Assembly (NCBI GenBank): GCA_028095005.1
Contig: CM051459.1
Location: 313,970,513 to 314,034,512 of the forward strand
Reading direction: 5' to 3'
Source: Rhynchospora pubera
Lineage: Eukaryota; Streptophyta; Magnoliopsida; Poales; Cyperaceae
Length of the DNA stretch: 64,000 bases
Part shown: positions 35,237 to 47,514 of the stretch, in pieces
Numbering within the stretch: the stretch's first letter is position 1
Layout of the letters: each line of letters opens with the position of its first letter
Notes under the pieces: model-generated
The model's database searches: none
What the model was told of the DNA's origin: nothing
What the model saw: only the letters and a program-made list of their open reading frames with translations
Made by a program: the position numbers and the translations under genes

Positions 35237-36776
35237 GAAGGAAATTTTACATAATATTATTTATTATAGAAAAGATGATTCATGATTCATTACAATTATT
35301 TTCATGATTTTTGTCAGCACACATATACAATAAATGAACAAGAGAGCACCAGAAGGTGCTAAAAATATGATGTCAATTGAAACAATAAATTATGATTGGG
35401 ATGTTATTGTCTGACAATGAATTTCATCCGAAGGATGAAATATTATGTATAGATCTCACTAAAAAGTTTTCTATTTTTTTTTTACGAGAAATACGTGGTA
35501 TTTTTCTTTATCAGACTCATTTCGGTTTATTGGCAAGTGATATGGCGAGTTGAGATGGAAAACTCAGTTGGGTTTTTGGTGAATTGGTTTAGAATTTAAA
35601 AAGAAATCAATAATAAAAAGTCCACTGAAAGACGAAATTACTTCAAGTTCAATGTAATTGAATTCATACATGGTTAAAAAATGTATTAACAGTGTAGGAA
35701 GCAGCAGTGGAGGCAGTGAAATAGCAAATCCAGTGATACCAATTACAACAACAATGTTAATCTTTGCAATGTTGGTGTTGGTTCGAGATTGCTGATTACA
35801 TGGCTACGATATCCAAGAAAATAATCCTTTCGATTGTTGATGTTGCATGCTGCGACGCAAAATGGTTTCAAAAGTTCATTTTAAGGAACATATATATAAG
35901 ATACAGATAGGAAAAAAAACATTTCATAGAATCTCTCCTTCCAACATATATAATAACTTTATGTATATTTGATTAATCACAAAGTACTATTCATTTGTAA
36001 ATCTTATGAATCTATATGATAAAGTTGAATAAAGAATAGATAATAAGTTGAAATATTTAAAATCAGTAAATTTTGATCTAAAAAACAGGAGGTGGCTCAT
36101 GTTTCCATTGGAATGAGAAATTCTTATACTTTTGTGAAACAGAGGGAATTTTTGTTCTAAAGTCAACATAGGAACTTACCATGAAATAATACGATTATTG
36201 AAATCTTAATCAATCACAAATTCATAACTTTGTTTGTTCTGTGGATAAAGTAATAAAAAAAAACTGTTTGCAAATCTTGTCAAGTTGGGTCTGGTTGCTG
36301 AATTAGGCTAGGCTGCACAGAACATTTTCCAATTCGGGACTGTCAAGGCCAGAATATCGTGTGGTCTCAAAATGCTGTGCCCATTATCATGTGCAATCTT
36401 TTCTTACTTAAAACTTTTTAATGATTATGTTTTCTTCATTTATTCGAAACTAGAAAGTGAAAATCCGTTTGTTCTTAACCAATTTTAATTGTTGAAATTG
36501 TGCACACCAGATGTTCGATAACCAAAGATAATGCAGCAGAAAATGGCTATGAATCCAGTCGGATTGGATGCATAACGGTGGAAATATATGAAACAGGTTG
36601 ATGTGAAGACAACACCAGTGGTATTCGATGCATTATAATTAAAACAGTAACATGTATAAAGATCGAAGGCGGGTTCCATAAGACAACCATTTATAAGACA
36701 ATTATAAGACAATTGTTCATCAACAGAGTTCAGGATGTGAACTTCATTTCCACAAGAAATGGACCTGTCCATTATA
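35237..36776. other. TBL 3' flank and intergenic DNA
   Basis: AT-rich with no recognised gene. The 95-aa - strand frame 36772-36485 contains internally similar stretches (NASNTTGVVFTST / YASNPTGFIAIF), but I know no matching family. Confidence 0.4.
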
Positions 36777-36933
36777 GGGTGTGTTTGGATTGTTGGAAGA
36801 AAGAAGAAGAAGAAGGAAGAAGAAGAAAAAAAATTATAAACAATCCAAACTCTTCACAAAGTTATACACTTCCCAATACTTCTTCCCACTTCTTCCCTTC
36901 TTCCCTTCTTCCCACACCTATCCAAACGCACCC
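36777..36933. mobile_element. GTTTGGAT-terminal MITE, copy c
   Basis: Ends GGGTGTGTTTGGATTG and, opposite strand, GGGTGCGTTTGGATAG; flanked by ATA on both sides (36774-36776, 36934-36936). Purine and pyrimidine runs as in copy a. Confidence 0.85.
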
Positions 36934-37673
36934 ATAGAGTTTTAGAATATTTGAATGAAAAATAAGCTAAACAGTGACGTGTTGTCCCTAAATTTTTATT
37001 TATAATATTAAAGGAAAAATAAGAAACAACTCCAATCTTTTCATTCTACATATTTTTAATTCTCATGTTCGCATCAAAGTGGGGAAAAAAAATAAAGACT
37101 AACGGGAAACCTTCTTGGCTCCGTAATAAAATTATTCGATAAGTTTAGAGTTCATATACCGGTTGAATATTGAATTTCTTAAGAAAAATACAAATGGTAT
37201 GCATTACGCAATAAAAAAAAAGTGGATAGTTGACCTTGACCGTATTCTTTAATGTGGATCCACCTTGCCAACAAACCAAATACCATTTTACAAAAGTACC
37301 AAGTAATTTGAGAACAGACAAGCTCCATGCATATACTTAATTTAACAGTCAAAATATCCCGTTAAAACTAACTTGACAATCAAATTGGGTTTTTAAGAAC
37401 TTTCCTGCAGCTACTTATTGCATAAATGCATTTATGCAAGAAATTAAACTTTATTATTTTAATTGTGCCACTTATTTACTTTTAAAAATGAATACATTTC
37501 TATTTTTGCAATATTTGAAAAATAGTTTTTTTTAAAACTATTATTGCACGTGTAAATATCATATTTGCTTGTTTTAGGGATATCTCAATCGAAAAGTTGA
37601 AAACCTAAAGGTGCATTATGAACCGAAGAGCGATCGATTTGCTCAAAAATCTATATTTTGATTTTATTCATTG
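36934..37673. other. AT-rich intergenic DNA
   Basis: Nothing supportable seen. Confidence 0.5.
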
Positions 37674-37678
37674 ATATG

Positions 37679-39290
37679 TGATGAAGGGATTGAACCTAGG
37701 ATATCAAATAAATTTATAACCTAGAGCTAATCTCACTAGTCGTTTTAGTTAAGCTTTAGGGTCGAATCCAAGGGACGGTATAACTGACTACTAGACTTTA
37801 CTTTCTCACGAAAGCTAGACAATTAATTTTTGAATTTTATGATTTATAAAGATAATTATCTAAAGTGCAATTAAATAAATTATTTTTTGTATTTTTTTAC
37901 TCTAAATAAATGTAAGGGATGTCCTAGGGTTTTGTGTTCAATTAGTTTAGCTCTAAAGCACCTCGGTCTACGACTTTCATCGAGACAGAGACACATTTCG
38001 GACCGAAATGTACGGATTTTGGACCGAAATGGATATTGTTTCGGTCCAAAACTTGATTTAGACCTCTTGTTTCAACTTGATATCTTTACACAATGTTATG
38101 TGAAGGCTACTAAACAACCAGACCTAAGTTTCTAACCTCAACTGTCGCAATTTTGGTTCTAACTTGGTATGGAATTTGGTTTTTACCACGTAAATAACTA
38201 AACCTATACTTTCGTTCTGATTTAGTTATTTAAGTATGTTTGGTTGGATTTCTAGAGGTATTTAAAGTCCTGTCGGATCAATAAAAGTTACACCTTTCAG
38301 TCGTGAACTAACCTCCTCTTTCGAGCGATTGGCTTACCTCAAGTACTAAACTAATCAATTGTTTTTTCTAGTTTATTATCCTAGTGGTGCTGCAGTTCAT
38401 CAATAGGTAAACAGTTAAACAAACAATCAAATTAATCAAGCTAGATATAATAGTCAACAAAACATATCACATAATCATAGCATAAGCAATCAAGTCATAA
38501 CAAAATACTAAACTAATCTACTAACTACCCCTAAGACATCATTAACTAGCCTAACATGCAATAAAAATAAGATACATACTCCATCAAATCAAAATATCAA
38601 GCGAAAAGGAACGAATAAACCAAATATCGCTTCTAACTCAAGATATCGATCTTCCGAAGTCGTGATTGGATCTCTTCTACCGTTGTCGCATCCAGAATCG
38701 CTCCAAGATTGCTGCCATGATCGTGCTCCGCTGAAAGAGGTGGAATCCCACGCCTTTCGGCGTGAGAACGGCGTGAAAACGGTGGTGGAAAGGTGGAAAA
38801 TATACTATGGAAGGTGGTCTGCCCTCTCTGGTCGAAATTTGTGCTTAAATGCACCCAGGGAAAGTCTAGGAGGCGGCTAGGGCAAGAGATCTCCTTTCCT
38901 TCTTCGAAACTTGCCAAATTTTACTTTCCATACATGGATTTCGGACCTAAATGTACGGATTTCGGATCGAAATTCCAGAATCGAGCACTCATAGTATTTT
39001 GCCCATAATTTCTTCATCCAGACTCCGATTGAGGTGATTCAAAGATCGTTGGAAAACTTAGGATGAGCTCTACAGTTCTATGGATTCTATTCAGTCATTT
39101 GTTTCTCCAAAATCCACCATTTTATGTGATAATTACGCCTAATCCACCAAGTTCCTGCAAAACAAATCAAATTCATACAGCAGTGCCCAATCTTACAAAA
39201 TAAATCACAAAAGCACATTGAATATCATTGGTTTGGATAGTATTTGGGTGCCAAATACGATCAAAATACATATATAAATAAGAGATATCA
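37679..39290 (-). mobile_element. Solo LTR, 1612 bp, family shared with 49665-51414
   Basis: Starts TGATGAAGGGATTG, ends GAGATATCA, and is flanked by the exact 5-bp duplication ATATG (37674-37678 and 39291-39295). It is homologous, in opposite orientation, to the element at 49665-51414. Shared blocks are CCTAGAGCTAA.CTCACTA, GCTTTAGGGTCGAA.CCAAGGGACGGTA, AAAGCTAGACAA near one end, and TTTGGGTGCCAAATACG-like sequence near the other. The interior repeats GGACCGAAATG/TTTCGGTCC words. The - orientation is inferred from LTR conventions (the GGGTTCGACCC block near the 3' end). No internal domain is present. Confidence 0.85.
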
Positions 39291-39748
39291 ATATGCATCG
39301 TAAAGGTCTTGAGAAAAAAAAAATTATTCCAAGACCGTAAAAAATTACCCTATCAAAAAATACAGCTAAAGTGAAATAAATGCAATTGTTTATATTTTCC
39401 AAGATTGTAATCAAACTTTTACAATAATAGTATAACAATTAATAATTATTCCAACACTAAATAGTAACTAATATGCAGGAAAATCATTATATCAGATTCG
39501 ATCCGCGACTAGTTGTCTGTGCTAATATATAAGGTGCAATTTGTTCATTTGAATCAACCAGATAAGCACTCTATTTCAGTTTTAAGTTTAATATAAAGGG
39601 TATTATTATAAGATCTTTCCACTTTGTAATATTTTCTGATATCTATTGTGGTGAATCGAAGAGTCTGCAAAAAAGAACAAAAATCTAGGGGTGAACAGAA
39701 ATTTGGCATCATAGGTTAAAGATAGTGATCAAAGTGAATGCATTCAAT

Positions 39749-39838
39749 TATAACATTTATTTTAATCAAGACATTTTAGAATTCAAAGGTGAAAAATTTG
39801 AAATTTTAATTATAACATTTATTTTAATCAAGACATTA
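39749..39838 (+). repeat. Spaced direct duplication
   Basis: ATTATAACATTTATTTTAAT followed by CAAGACATT occurs at about 39749 and again at about 39808. Confidence 0.8.
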
Positions 39839-39854
39839 TAAGATAGTGATCTTG

Positions 39855-40080
39855 ATATTTTCAAAATTTGAAATTTTAAAAATTTTTAAAAGGTGAAAAT
39901 TAAAATTTTAAATTTTAAAATTTTAAAATTTGAAACTTTGAAAAATTGAAAATTGAAATTAGAAAATTAGGAAATTAGAAAATTCAAATTTAAAAATTGA
40001 ATTTGAAAATTTGAAAATTGAAAATTTGAAATTTAGAAATTTGAAATTTGAAAATTTCAAATTTTGAAATTTTAAAGTTT
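39855..40080. repeat. AAATTT/GAAAATTTG low-complexity tract
   Basis: About 225 bp built almost only from AAAATTTGAAATTTT-like words in shifting phases, with self-complementary ATT/AAT steps. It contains no C or G beyond single G and C interruptions. Confidence 0.85.
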
Positions 40081-41325
40081 CTTCTCAAGGTTTTTCTCTT
40101 CAGATACTATATAAATTTTTTTTTTGGTGTTTGAGAAAAGCTTAAATATATGGCCATGTTAGGGAGGTAGTGCTAATCTCGTTGACTCCAAAATTGTTTG
40201 GCGATGCAAGGCATGTAGGTTAGCTCGTTGACCCAAAAGTCTTAAGAAATTTTACTTTAAAATTGAAGCTTCTTTAAGCCTCTACACTCTAATACCAACT
40301 TTTCCTTAAGTATAGGATTACTATCACAAATTACTTTAATAGAAGCTTAATTTGGTTCATTTTTCATATTTTTATCTATTGTGTAATTTCTACAAAAATA
40401 TTATCATATCTTTTCTTAATCAATTTCCTCTTCTATCTTATTTTGCCAAAGAAGTTTGAATTTGATTATATTTAGATCTTTATTATTTTTTTCTTTCTAT
40501 TTATAGTTCTGAAAAATTGCGAGCCAAACTATAGATCTGTTGAATATCTCACACAAGATTTTTATAGAAAAAAATGAAATATATAAAAGTATATTCATAC
40601 TATGCGTGTGCATGACATGACTTTCCATATACAATGAATGATTCATCACATATCTTTTTATTCTTTTGTATAAAATTTCCATCAATGCATTTGGTTTATT
40701 TTTGGAGAATATCTCACATATGCCAATCTATACTACATCTATGTTTTCAACCATCCGATTTTGTTTTCCTTCTTCTTGGGAATTATTTTCTTGATCTTAT
40801 GCGCTCGTATAATCTTGTCTCTATTATTTACTTGAATATATTTGATATACCTAGCTAAGTTACAAAATAATATTCAATTTACACACGGAAATGAAATAAG
40901 AACTTAAACATCGCTGATAAACGTAGGGTAGTAATAAATTACAATTTAAAATTTCAATGTACATATTTAGAAGTTAAATTTTCATTTCCTTCAACAGTAA
41001 AATAACTTAACAACTGATCTGAAAATTTTTATTACGAAATAAAATTAATAAATAATAAAATGGATGGCTCCAGAAAACAAACTATCTCCTTTGTTGTTCT
41101 CAAGAACCACAGATTCCAACTAAAGGAAGTGCAATGGGAGTTGTTTCTATTCGTTTTCTTTTGTATTTTATTATTATTTTTTTATTTTTTTGTAATTTTA
41201 ACTTCAGATTTAGCTACCGGCGGAATTCTATACTTTTTATTATTAATACATAAAGGTAGGGGCTTGAGTGACCCCTATTTTCATTAAAAAAAAAAATGGA
41301 TGATATGTGCGGACCACATCCAATT
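40081..41325. other. Intergenic DNA at the GDSL 3' flank
   Basis: AT-rich; no gene recognised. Short frames at 40497-40858 and 41060-41287 have no family resemblance. The GDSL 3'UTR presumably occupies the last few hundred bases. Confidence 0.45.
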
Positions 41326-44300
41326 TTACGTCGGTCTTAATGTCGGAGGAGAAACAGAGCGACCGTTGAGCCAATAAATAGCAATATAGTTGTAAGCAGC
41401 CTCTGTCAGGTGGATCCCATCCCAATTTATGGAACTCATTGGGTTTTCACACGCAATTGCACCAAATTGGCCACAAACAAGACTCATGTTGTAGTTATAT
41501 GGACCCCCTCCTCCGCAGCAAACTCTAAGAGGCTCTTCACTGCTAAATCCTGCAAAATTAGTCGTAATATTGAAAAATATTAGCCGAGTGGTTTTTAATT
41601 TATAGTTAAAATTATTAATTAATTACTTAAATATTTACAAAGGCTTGGATTTCATAGATAATTTTTATCTGTTTCGGTTAAATAACCACTATAATGTTTT
41701 GGCGGCCAAAATCATATATTTTTTTAATTCAGATTGAGCAAGGAACTGAAATAGTGTCCTTATTTTTATTTTGTTTGCATAAGATTGTAGAAAATAAGGC
41801 AGCAGACAACATTTCGAAATTGTAGTTATGTTATATGGTCCTATTCAACCTTTAGGGAAATGAAATAATGGGAATTTTGAGGGCCGTACATTGTAGTCTC
41901 GGTTCATTTATTTCTGTTTTGTTTTCTTTTTATTGCCAACATGGAAATGAGTATGCACCGGGTTTTTATGCCCCGGCCTTCTTATAAATTTTAAATGCAT
42001 TTACTATAGCTCAAATATCTAATTTAGAAGTGATATTTAACCTTTAAAAAAAAAAGAAACGGAATATGAGTTTTATATATTATGAAGACTTATACAGGCT
42101 TTTTTAGTTTCAAAAGAACGAAAAGGAAAAGGTCTGGGAGTCTGAAATAATAAAATTACTAAAAGTCCCACAAAGTTGTCAAAGGAGATGACAACTTCAT
42201 ATTAGCTTTGTAGAAGAAGGAATTTTAAATATTTTTTAAGGCACCGTTTAGATGCGTTGAGAAGAAGGTAGGAAGAAGGAAGAAGAGAAGAAATAAATTA
42301 TAAACAATTCAAATTTTTCACAAAATTACACACTTCCCAATACTTCTTCTCACTTCTTCCCTTCTTCCCTTCTTCTCACACCTATCCAAACGGAACCTTA
42401 AAGGAATAATATTTAATAGGCTAAATAGATGTTGAATAAAAATATATTCCAATAATAAAAGTAAGGGCCAAGCATTTAACATTTGCATTGATTGAAAAAA
42501 TGATCATTGCCTCTGGCTAGCTAGTAGTATTTTAAAACATAATATATGTGAATTATTTTGTATAAAATTATAAATACAACTTGGTTCATTCTTTTAGAAA
42601 AAAAAAATCCAGTTACCTGGACACTCGGTATCAAAATTCATTGGCAACTCAGTGAACTTCTCTCTGTTTTGCAACAGTTGAATGACTGGTTCGTAGTAGT
42701 CCCCGTAACTGATCCGTGCTCGAGGATACTTCTCCTGAAGCTGCACAATTGCCTCGCGTAGCAGTGTGTTGTGCGAAGTTCCAATTGAGTTATACTCCTT
42801 GAGGCATCCAAGATTATCATAGTCTTGATTGTTTGTGCTCCCGTACATAGTCAGCACTATCGGTACGCATCCGGTTGGTATGTTTCCAGGTAGCACCATA
42901 TGCATGACGCCTTGTTTAAGCAGCGACTGTAATTGCAAAATGCATGTGTGTTTTGTTTGTTTTAATATAGCTAAATTTTTTAACAACATTAATCTCATAA
43001 CCAATACTTAGGCAAGATCATAGCTGACTAAAATTTGGGCCACCTCGCGGACAAAATAAATGTTAAATAAATAATATGAAATTAATGGCTATTTAACAAA
43101 GGAATTGCTGGTCAATTAATTAAGTACCTCAGCTGCCAGCTTAATAGTGTCAATAACTGTTGGCACGTACAACTTGACTTCTTCAATTGTTTTTCCTGCT
43201 AACAACAAGAAGTTATAATCGTTCCCGCCAAATTCACCAAATAAGAAGAGGGATTTGCCCATGTACTCCTTGCAAGCTGCATTTATTGATGAGATTTTGT
43301 TGAAATATGGAACTGAAAATTTTACAAAACATGAATTGAATCAATTGAAGTGTCACACATACATTCTATTGTCTTGCAGTAGGAAGACTTCAGTTCTTCG
43401 AACCATCCAAGTTGAACACTCATGGAACTGTTTATTGGCGGTATGCTGGTAATGTTATGTTGGTGAAAGAAGTCAAGATCTAGTGCTGTTGCACCGATGA
43501 CTGCAAAATTTGCTCCTTTCGTGAAGTCCTCTTCTTTGGACAGGTAAGGTGGTATGTGAGGAAAGCCTAGAGCTTCAGCTGTCATGTGATGGGGGATCAC
43601 AAATCAATTTGAATAATCTTAGATCACAAATAAAAAAAAAATTTAAATAAAATAGAAAATAAAGAACGGAAAAAGAAATCTAGTTGGGATAAATTATTGT
43701 TTCAAGTAATTTTATGCTAATATTACCTTTATTAAGCAAAACATCAACATTAATTTTTCTTTATCCTAGATTATCTCTGTTGAACTAATTTTATACTGCA
43801 TGGTGCTGTCAGTTTTGGCATGAGAATTATTTAAGTTTTTTCAATCTTCGTCGTTCTTGGTAAGTTCTGTAGGAATCATAATTCCGTTAAGATTCAATAA
43901 AAATGGGTTCTAAAAATATTAAATGTCTTCATCTATCCAATAATTTCGATGAAATATTTGAAAACATCCAATGCACAAATTATCTTGGAATTCATCTGCA
44001 CTGCAACCATGTTGCAAACTTGCAATTGCCTCAGATTATTATGATGCACAACATCTCTCATCTCCCAAATTTTAGTGAAAGTAAAATCCTAAAAGAAAAC
44101 ATGAGGGGCTTAGTTATAAAATTACGGACGGGTAAACTACCTCCTCTGTTTCCTTCTTTTTGCAAGCATTTGCAGAGGCACAAAGAAAATATAATTTTGT
44201 TTACAAATAGTGCCTTAATATCAATTTAGTAGAGTAAAAATAATTATCTTAAAAGCATGTACGCACTTCACATTTTGGACTTCATTTAACTTTTGACATT

Positions 44301-44589
44301 GACGGACAATGAAAGCAGAGGTTGCAAAAAGATCTTACATACCAATGAAATCAACGACAAGTCGGCCATCAGAACTACGACCAGTAGGCCGACCGAAGTA
44401 GGTCATGCCATATTCGGGATTGTCAAACACGATTGAAGGAAGCACTCCCCTCACTAATTTGACGAAGTTTCCCGTGTCAGCATAAGAATCACCAAAGCTA
44501 AATATAGCATTGTATGTTTCAGATTTAATAGAGTTTGCACGGTTGAAATATGATATGAACAGGAGGAGAAGGAGAGTCAATAAACCCAT
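41326..44589 (-). CDS. GDSL esterase/lipase (SGNH hydrolase), secreted
   Basis: Exons (- strand) 44589-44343, 43578-43363, 43276-43128, 42926-42617 and 41549-41326, all GT-AG, join to one 381-codon frame, the usual family length. Residues 1-19 form a signal peptide rich in Leu. Block I is FSFGDSYADTGNF with nucleophile Ser35 (GDSY rather than the common GDSL). Block II is GANFAVIGATALD, block III is GEFGGNDYNF (Asn173) and block V is WDGIHLTEAAY (Asp351, His354). All catalytic elements are present. Sequence style matches the sinapine-esterase/acetylajmalan-esterase-like plant group; substrate cannot be inferred. Intron 4 carries MITE copy d, and an 8-bp-duplication hAT-type element lies about 260 bp upstream of the start. 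A related pseudogene lies 10 kb upstream in the same orientation. Confidence 0.93.
42240..42397. mobile_element. GTTTGGA-terminal MITE, copy d (GDSL intron 4)
   Basis: Left end GGCACCGTTTAGATGCG after TTAA; right end on the opposite strand GGTTCCGTTTGGATAGG, followed by TTAA in the + strand. Purine GAAGAAGG and pyrimidine CTTCTTCCC runs as in the other copies. Confidence 0.7.
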
Positions 44590-44629
44590 GGCTTCGGAAG
44601 AGGAGATGAAACAGAGTATTCTGTTTGTA

Positions 44630-44650
44630 ATATTCTATTTATTGAGATCA
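44630..44650 (-). promoter_or_regulatory. Weak TATA-like element upstream of GDSL gene
   Basis: CTCAATAAATAGAATATTA on the - strand lies roughly 35-60 bp before the start codon. It could serve as a TATA box with a very short leader, but the match is imperfect. Confidence 0.25.
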
Positions 44651-44849
44651 TGCACACAAGACTATTCAAACAATACAATTTCCTCGTTACATTATAGGAG
44701 TTGAAACCAATAAATTAAAATGGCTTTTATGACTTCCAGCTTGGCAACTTCCTTTTATTTTGCCAATTTAAAAATGCTTAGTCATTTTATTAGCTCGATC
44801 CCACATTTCGTTGGAGTCTGAAGGTTCTTCACTAATTAATTGTAGTGAG

Positions 44850-45133
44850 CATACCTGATTAACGTGGTAAACGGACACGGAATGAGGTGTTCCGTTTACC
44901 GTTCCGTTAACAAAACGAAATTGATTTCGCTAACGTTTACCGTTTCACTTACTAAACGAAATGATTTCGTTAAACGGCATGTACAAAAACACGTTAAAAC
45001 ACGTTAAACCGTTTCATTTCATGTTCCGTTTACCGTTTTATTAAGGAAACGAAACAAATATCTCTACCGTTTACCGTTCTGTTTCAGCAAACGGAACGGC
45101 ATAAAGTTTTTTTTGTTTCCGTTGGCAGGCCTA
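44850..45133. mobile_element. hAT-type element, CCGTTTACCGTTCCGTT family, copy 2 (284 bp)
   Basis: Flanked by the exact 8-bp duplication GTAGTGAG (44842-44849 and 45134-45141). The right end reads TAGGCCTGCCAACGG on the opposite strand; the left end, CATACCTGATTAACG, is more decayed. The interior repeats CCGTTTACCGTTCCGTT and GTTTACCGTTT words in both orientations and is nearly the same length as the copy at 16717. It sits 261 bp upstream of the GDSL start codon. Confidence 0.75.
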
Positions 45134-45438
45134 GTAGTGAGTATGTGCTTTCCGATACAACCAATTACTAACTGCCATATATATAGCTACATGGTACTTG
45201 CCACGGAAAATTCTGACTTGTACCAGGTTTTCAACTCATTGACAAAGTGCTTAGGGTGAGTGCCGGGCCACTACATAGATGCAAACGAAAAAATAGCAAG
45301 GATTTTGGTATTGATTTTTTCTAAGATGAAAGATGGATCAAATTAGCCAACTTTAATTAATTAAATTATACAAAGAATGTATATGTCAGGTTTCTAAATT
45401 CATGACCTATTTTTTTTTTTAACAAAGTTCAACTTTTT

Positions 45439-45608
45439 GGCTCCGTTTCGATGGTTTTTTCCCGGAATAAGGAATAAGGAATAACCATTTTTTACTAATA
45501 AATTTATTTCTAACCATCCAAACTCTTCACAAAAGTTACACACTTCCCAATAAATTTCTTCCCTTCTTCCTTCTTCCTACCTTATTCTCAACACATCCAA
45601 ACGGAACC
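45439..45608. mobile_element. GTTTGGAT-related MITE, copy e
   Basis: Ends GGCTCCGTTTCGATGG and, opposite strand, GGTTCCGTTTGGATG. The inner part AACCATCCAAACTCTTCAC and CTTCCCAATAAATTTCTT links the two subfamilies (copies a-d and g-h). Flanking duplication is unclear (TTT/TTC). Confidence 0.65.
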
Positions 45609-45990
45609 TTCAATTAAAAATCTGTAAATAATATTGCAGAAACCTCAAATATATCCCCAGATGTAAACAACCGTAAACAACTGCATTTCTATTTTGTTAT
45701 CATATAGGAAAAGCCCTTGCGTGTTTTAAATATAGTGCCATAAGACTGGCACGGAGTACTTGTCATATGATCTAAGGGGTAAGATAGGTGAGCACGATAT
45801 GCGGATCCAGTAAAAAAGTTTATTTGTCAAATTACTGTTTTTAATATTACAGTGGTTGCAACTGCAATTGGTGATTTAATAATAAGAAAGATTGATGGAT
45901 AAACAAATTAGCAACCAACAGTATAAAAAAAAAATACAAAGATGTACAAACGAAACGCATATATATACTAATAGGCAGTGGGTGAACGTT
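45609..45990. other. Intergenic DNA
   Basis: No feature recognised before the microsatellite. Confidence 0.5.
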
Positions 45991-45991
45991 A

Positions 45992-46024
45992 CATAATAAT
46001 AATAATAATAATAATAACAATAAC

Positions 46025-46098
<74 letters not shown>
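45992..46098. repeat. (TAA)n microsatellite with CAA interruptions
   Basis: About 35 trinucleotide units, interrupted near 46017-46027 by two CAA units. It generates artificial poly-Leu, poly-Tyr and poly-Ile frames on both strands. Confidence 0.95.
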
Positions 46099-46100
<2 letters not shown>

Positions 46101-46298
46101 CAATTAAAAGGAAAGATGGATGATATTCTCTCAATATATGTAATATATTCAATCATAATTTATGAGCTACAGATAAGAGAGGTAGTAAAACACTAAAACC
46201 ACATCATCGATAAGCCAGGCCACAGCTAAACATTTCAATTCCTTGCATAAATATCATCCATAACCGAAACAAAACAAATAATTATTTTATTAGATAGT

Positions 46299-46384
46299 AC
46301 ATGGTCTAGTGACTCAGTGGTAGGAACTCGCCTCAAAGAGATTAAGAGTTGAAACTCCACATGCATTTTTAATTTAAAAAAAAA
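46299..46384 (+). mobile_element. tRNA-derived SINE or tRNA-like remnant
   Basis: GGTCTAGTGACTCAGTGG (A-box-like) is followed about 30 bp on by AGAGTTGAAACTCC (B-box-like, consensus GGTTCGAAACTCC) and then a T/A-rich tail ending in nine A. It lacks the arms of a functional tRNA. The A tail is the insertion point of the next element. Confidence 0.5.
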
Positions 46385-46590
46385 GACAAAATTGGATATT
46401 ACCCCTTCAAATCTTGCTTATCTGGATATAATCCCCTACAATCCTAGAAATTGGATATAATCCCCCATAATTAGACCACTCCTGGATATAAACTCTTTTC
46501 ATTTATTTAGGCAATATTTAAAATAAAAATGTTCAATTTTTAACATGTATGACTAAATTACCCTTCATCCTTCGTTGAGACCCTATCTGT

Positions 46591-46752
46591 TACCTTCGAT
46601 CTTCCCATATGTTAATTTAACTGCATATAATATATGATCATTTCATGTAATCTCTGCAATTCCAAGTTGGTACCTCCGATCTTTCCATAAGTTAATTTAA
46701 CTATATATATATATTTTTATGACTATTTCATGTAATTTGCAATTCCATGTTT
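46591..46752 (+). repeat. Tandem duplication, two units of about 80 bp
   Basis: Units start TACCTTCGATCTTCCCATA / TACCTCCGATCTTTCCATA and share GTTAATTTAACT, ATTTCATGTAAT and GCAATTCCA. They lie inside the left interior of the inverted-repeat element. Confidence 0.8.
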
Positions 46753-46922
46753 CATAAGCGAAGGGCTGAGATGCATTAGTAATTATAACGAAAAACCTTT
46801 TTGTGGAATTGTGGTGCTATGTGGTGCGTCGGGCCATCTTCTTTCGTTCCTGCCATTTCATTTTATTTTGAAATTTGTCAATTTGGTAAGAAAGATGCAC
46901 CATCAAGGCCCCGTACTAAATT

Positions 46923-47477
46923 CCTAGGCACAGCGGAAGTCAAGTAAACAAGGAGGTAGTAATTTCGACAAACACGTGACGAGCATAAAACAATACCCTA
47001 TAGAACAAAGCTATAATGGTACCACTTGAGAACCATCAACAATAGCACAATCAAGCACAAGAAAATAAAGAGAGACAAGATTTTACGTGGAAATCCGAAA
47101 GGAAAAAACCACGGGAGCGATCGGTGCAAATCTACTAAATCAAGAGTTTCTTACAAGTACATGGAGATCATCAAGCTATCAACCTTCCTCTCTCTCTCAC
47201 TCACACTCTCTCACAATTTGAGGTGGAATTAACAAGAGATACAAGAAAAATTAGCAAACCCTAGATAGCTTCAAAGAGAGAGACAAGAGAGCTTTAAGGA
47301 GAAGGGGTCTTCTCTGGAAATGATGTTCACCACTCTCTCATTTTCCGTCTCCTTTATTTACCGTATGGGCCAACATGGGCCACGGCCCATTTTGCATTTG
47401 GCTTCATACATTTACAATCTCCCACTTGAAGACAAACCTCCCACTTGATCACACAAGCATACACCTTGATATTCACA
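46923..47477 (-). repeat. Copia 3' LTR, outer end truncated
   Basis: Matches 53350-53907 nearly throughout (CCTAGGCACAGCGGAAG to TTCACA). The terminal TGTTGCGACACGCTCACAGG of the other LTR is absent and unrelated sequence (CCCGTACTAAATT) abuts instead. Confidence 0.9.
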
Positions 47478-47514
47478 AGCATACACCTTGCACCTCGCTC
47501 CAAACACACCCGAG

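Noticed and set aside
38633..38917. 94-aa - strand frame
   Set aside because: Located inside the solo LTR; no family resemblance.
37679..39290. Full-length small retrotransposon (TRIM or LARD)
   Set aside because: No terminal direct repeats, primer-binding site or polypurine tract inside; the unit behaves as a single LTR with its own duplication.
45121..45142. Partner CACTA end (CCTAGTAGTG)
   Set aside because: The bases belong to the tip and 8-bp duplication of the hAT-type element at 44850 and lack GCGTC subterminal repeats.
45847..46196. Frames of 72-101 aa rich in Leu, Tyr or Ile
   Set aside because: They are products of the (TAA)n microsatellite read in three frames on both strands.
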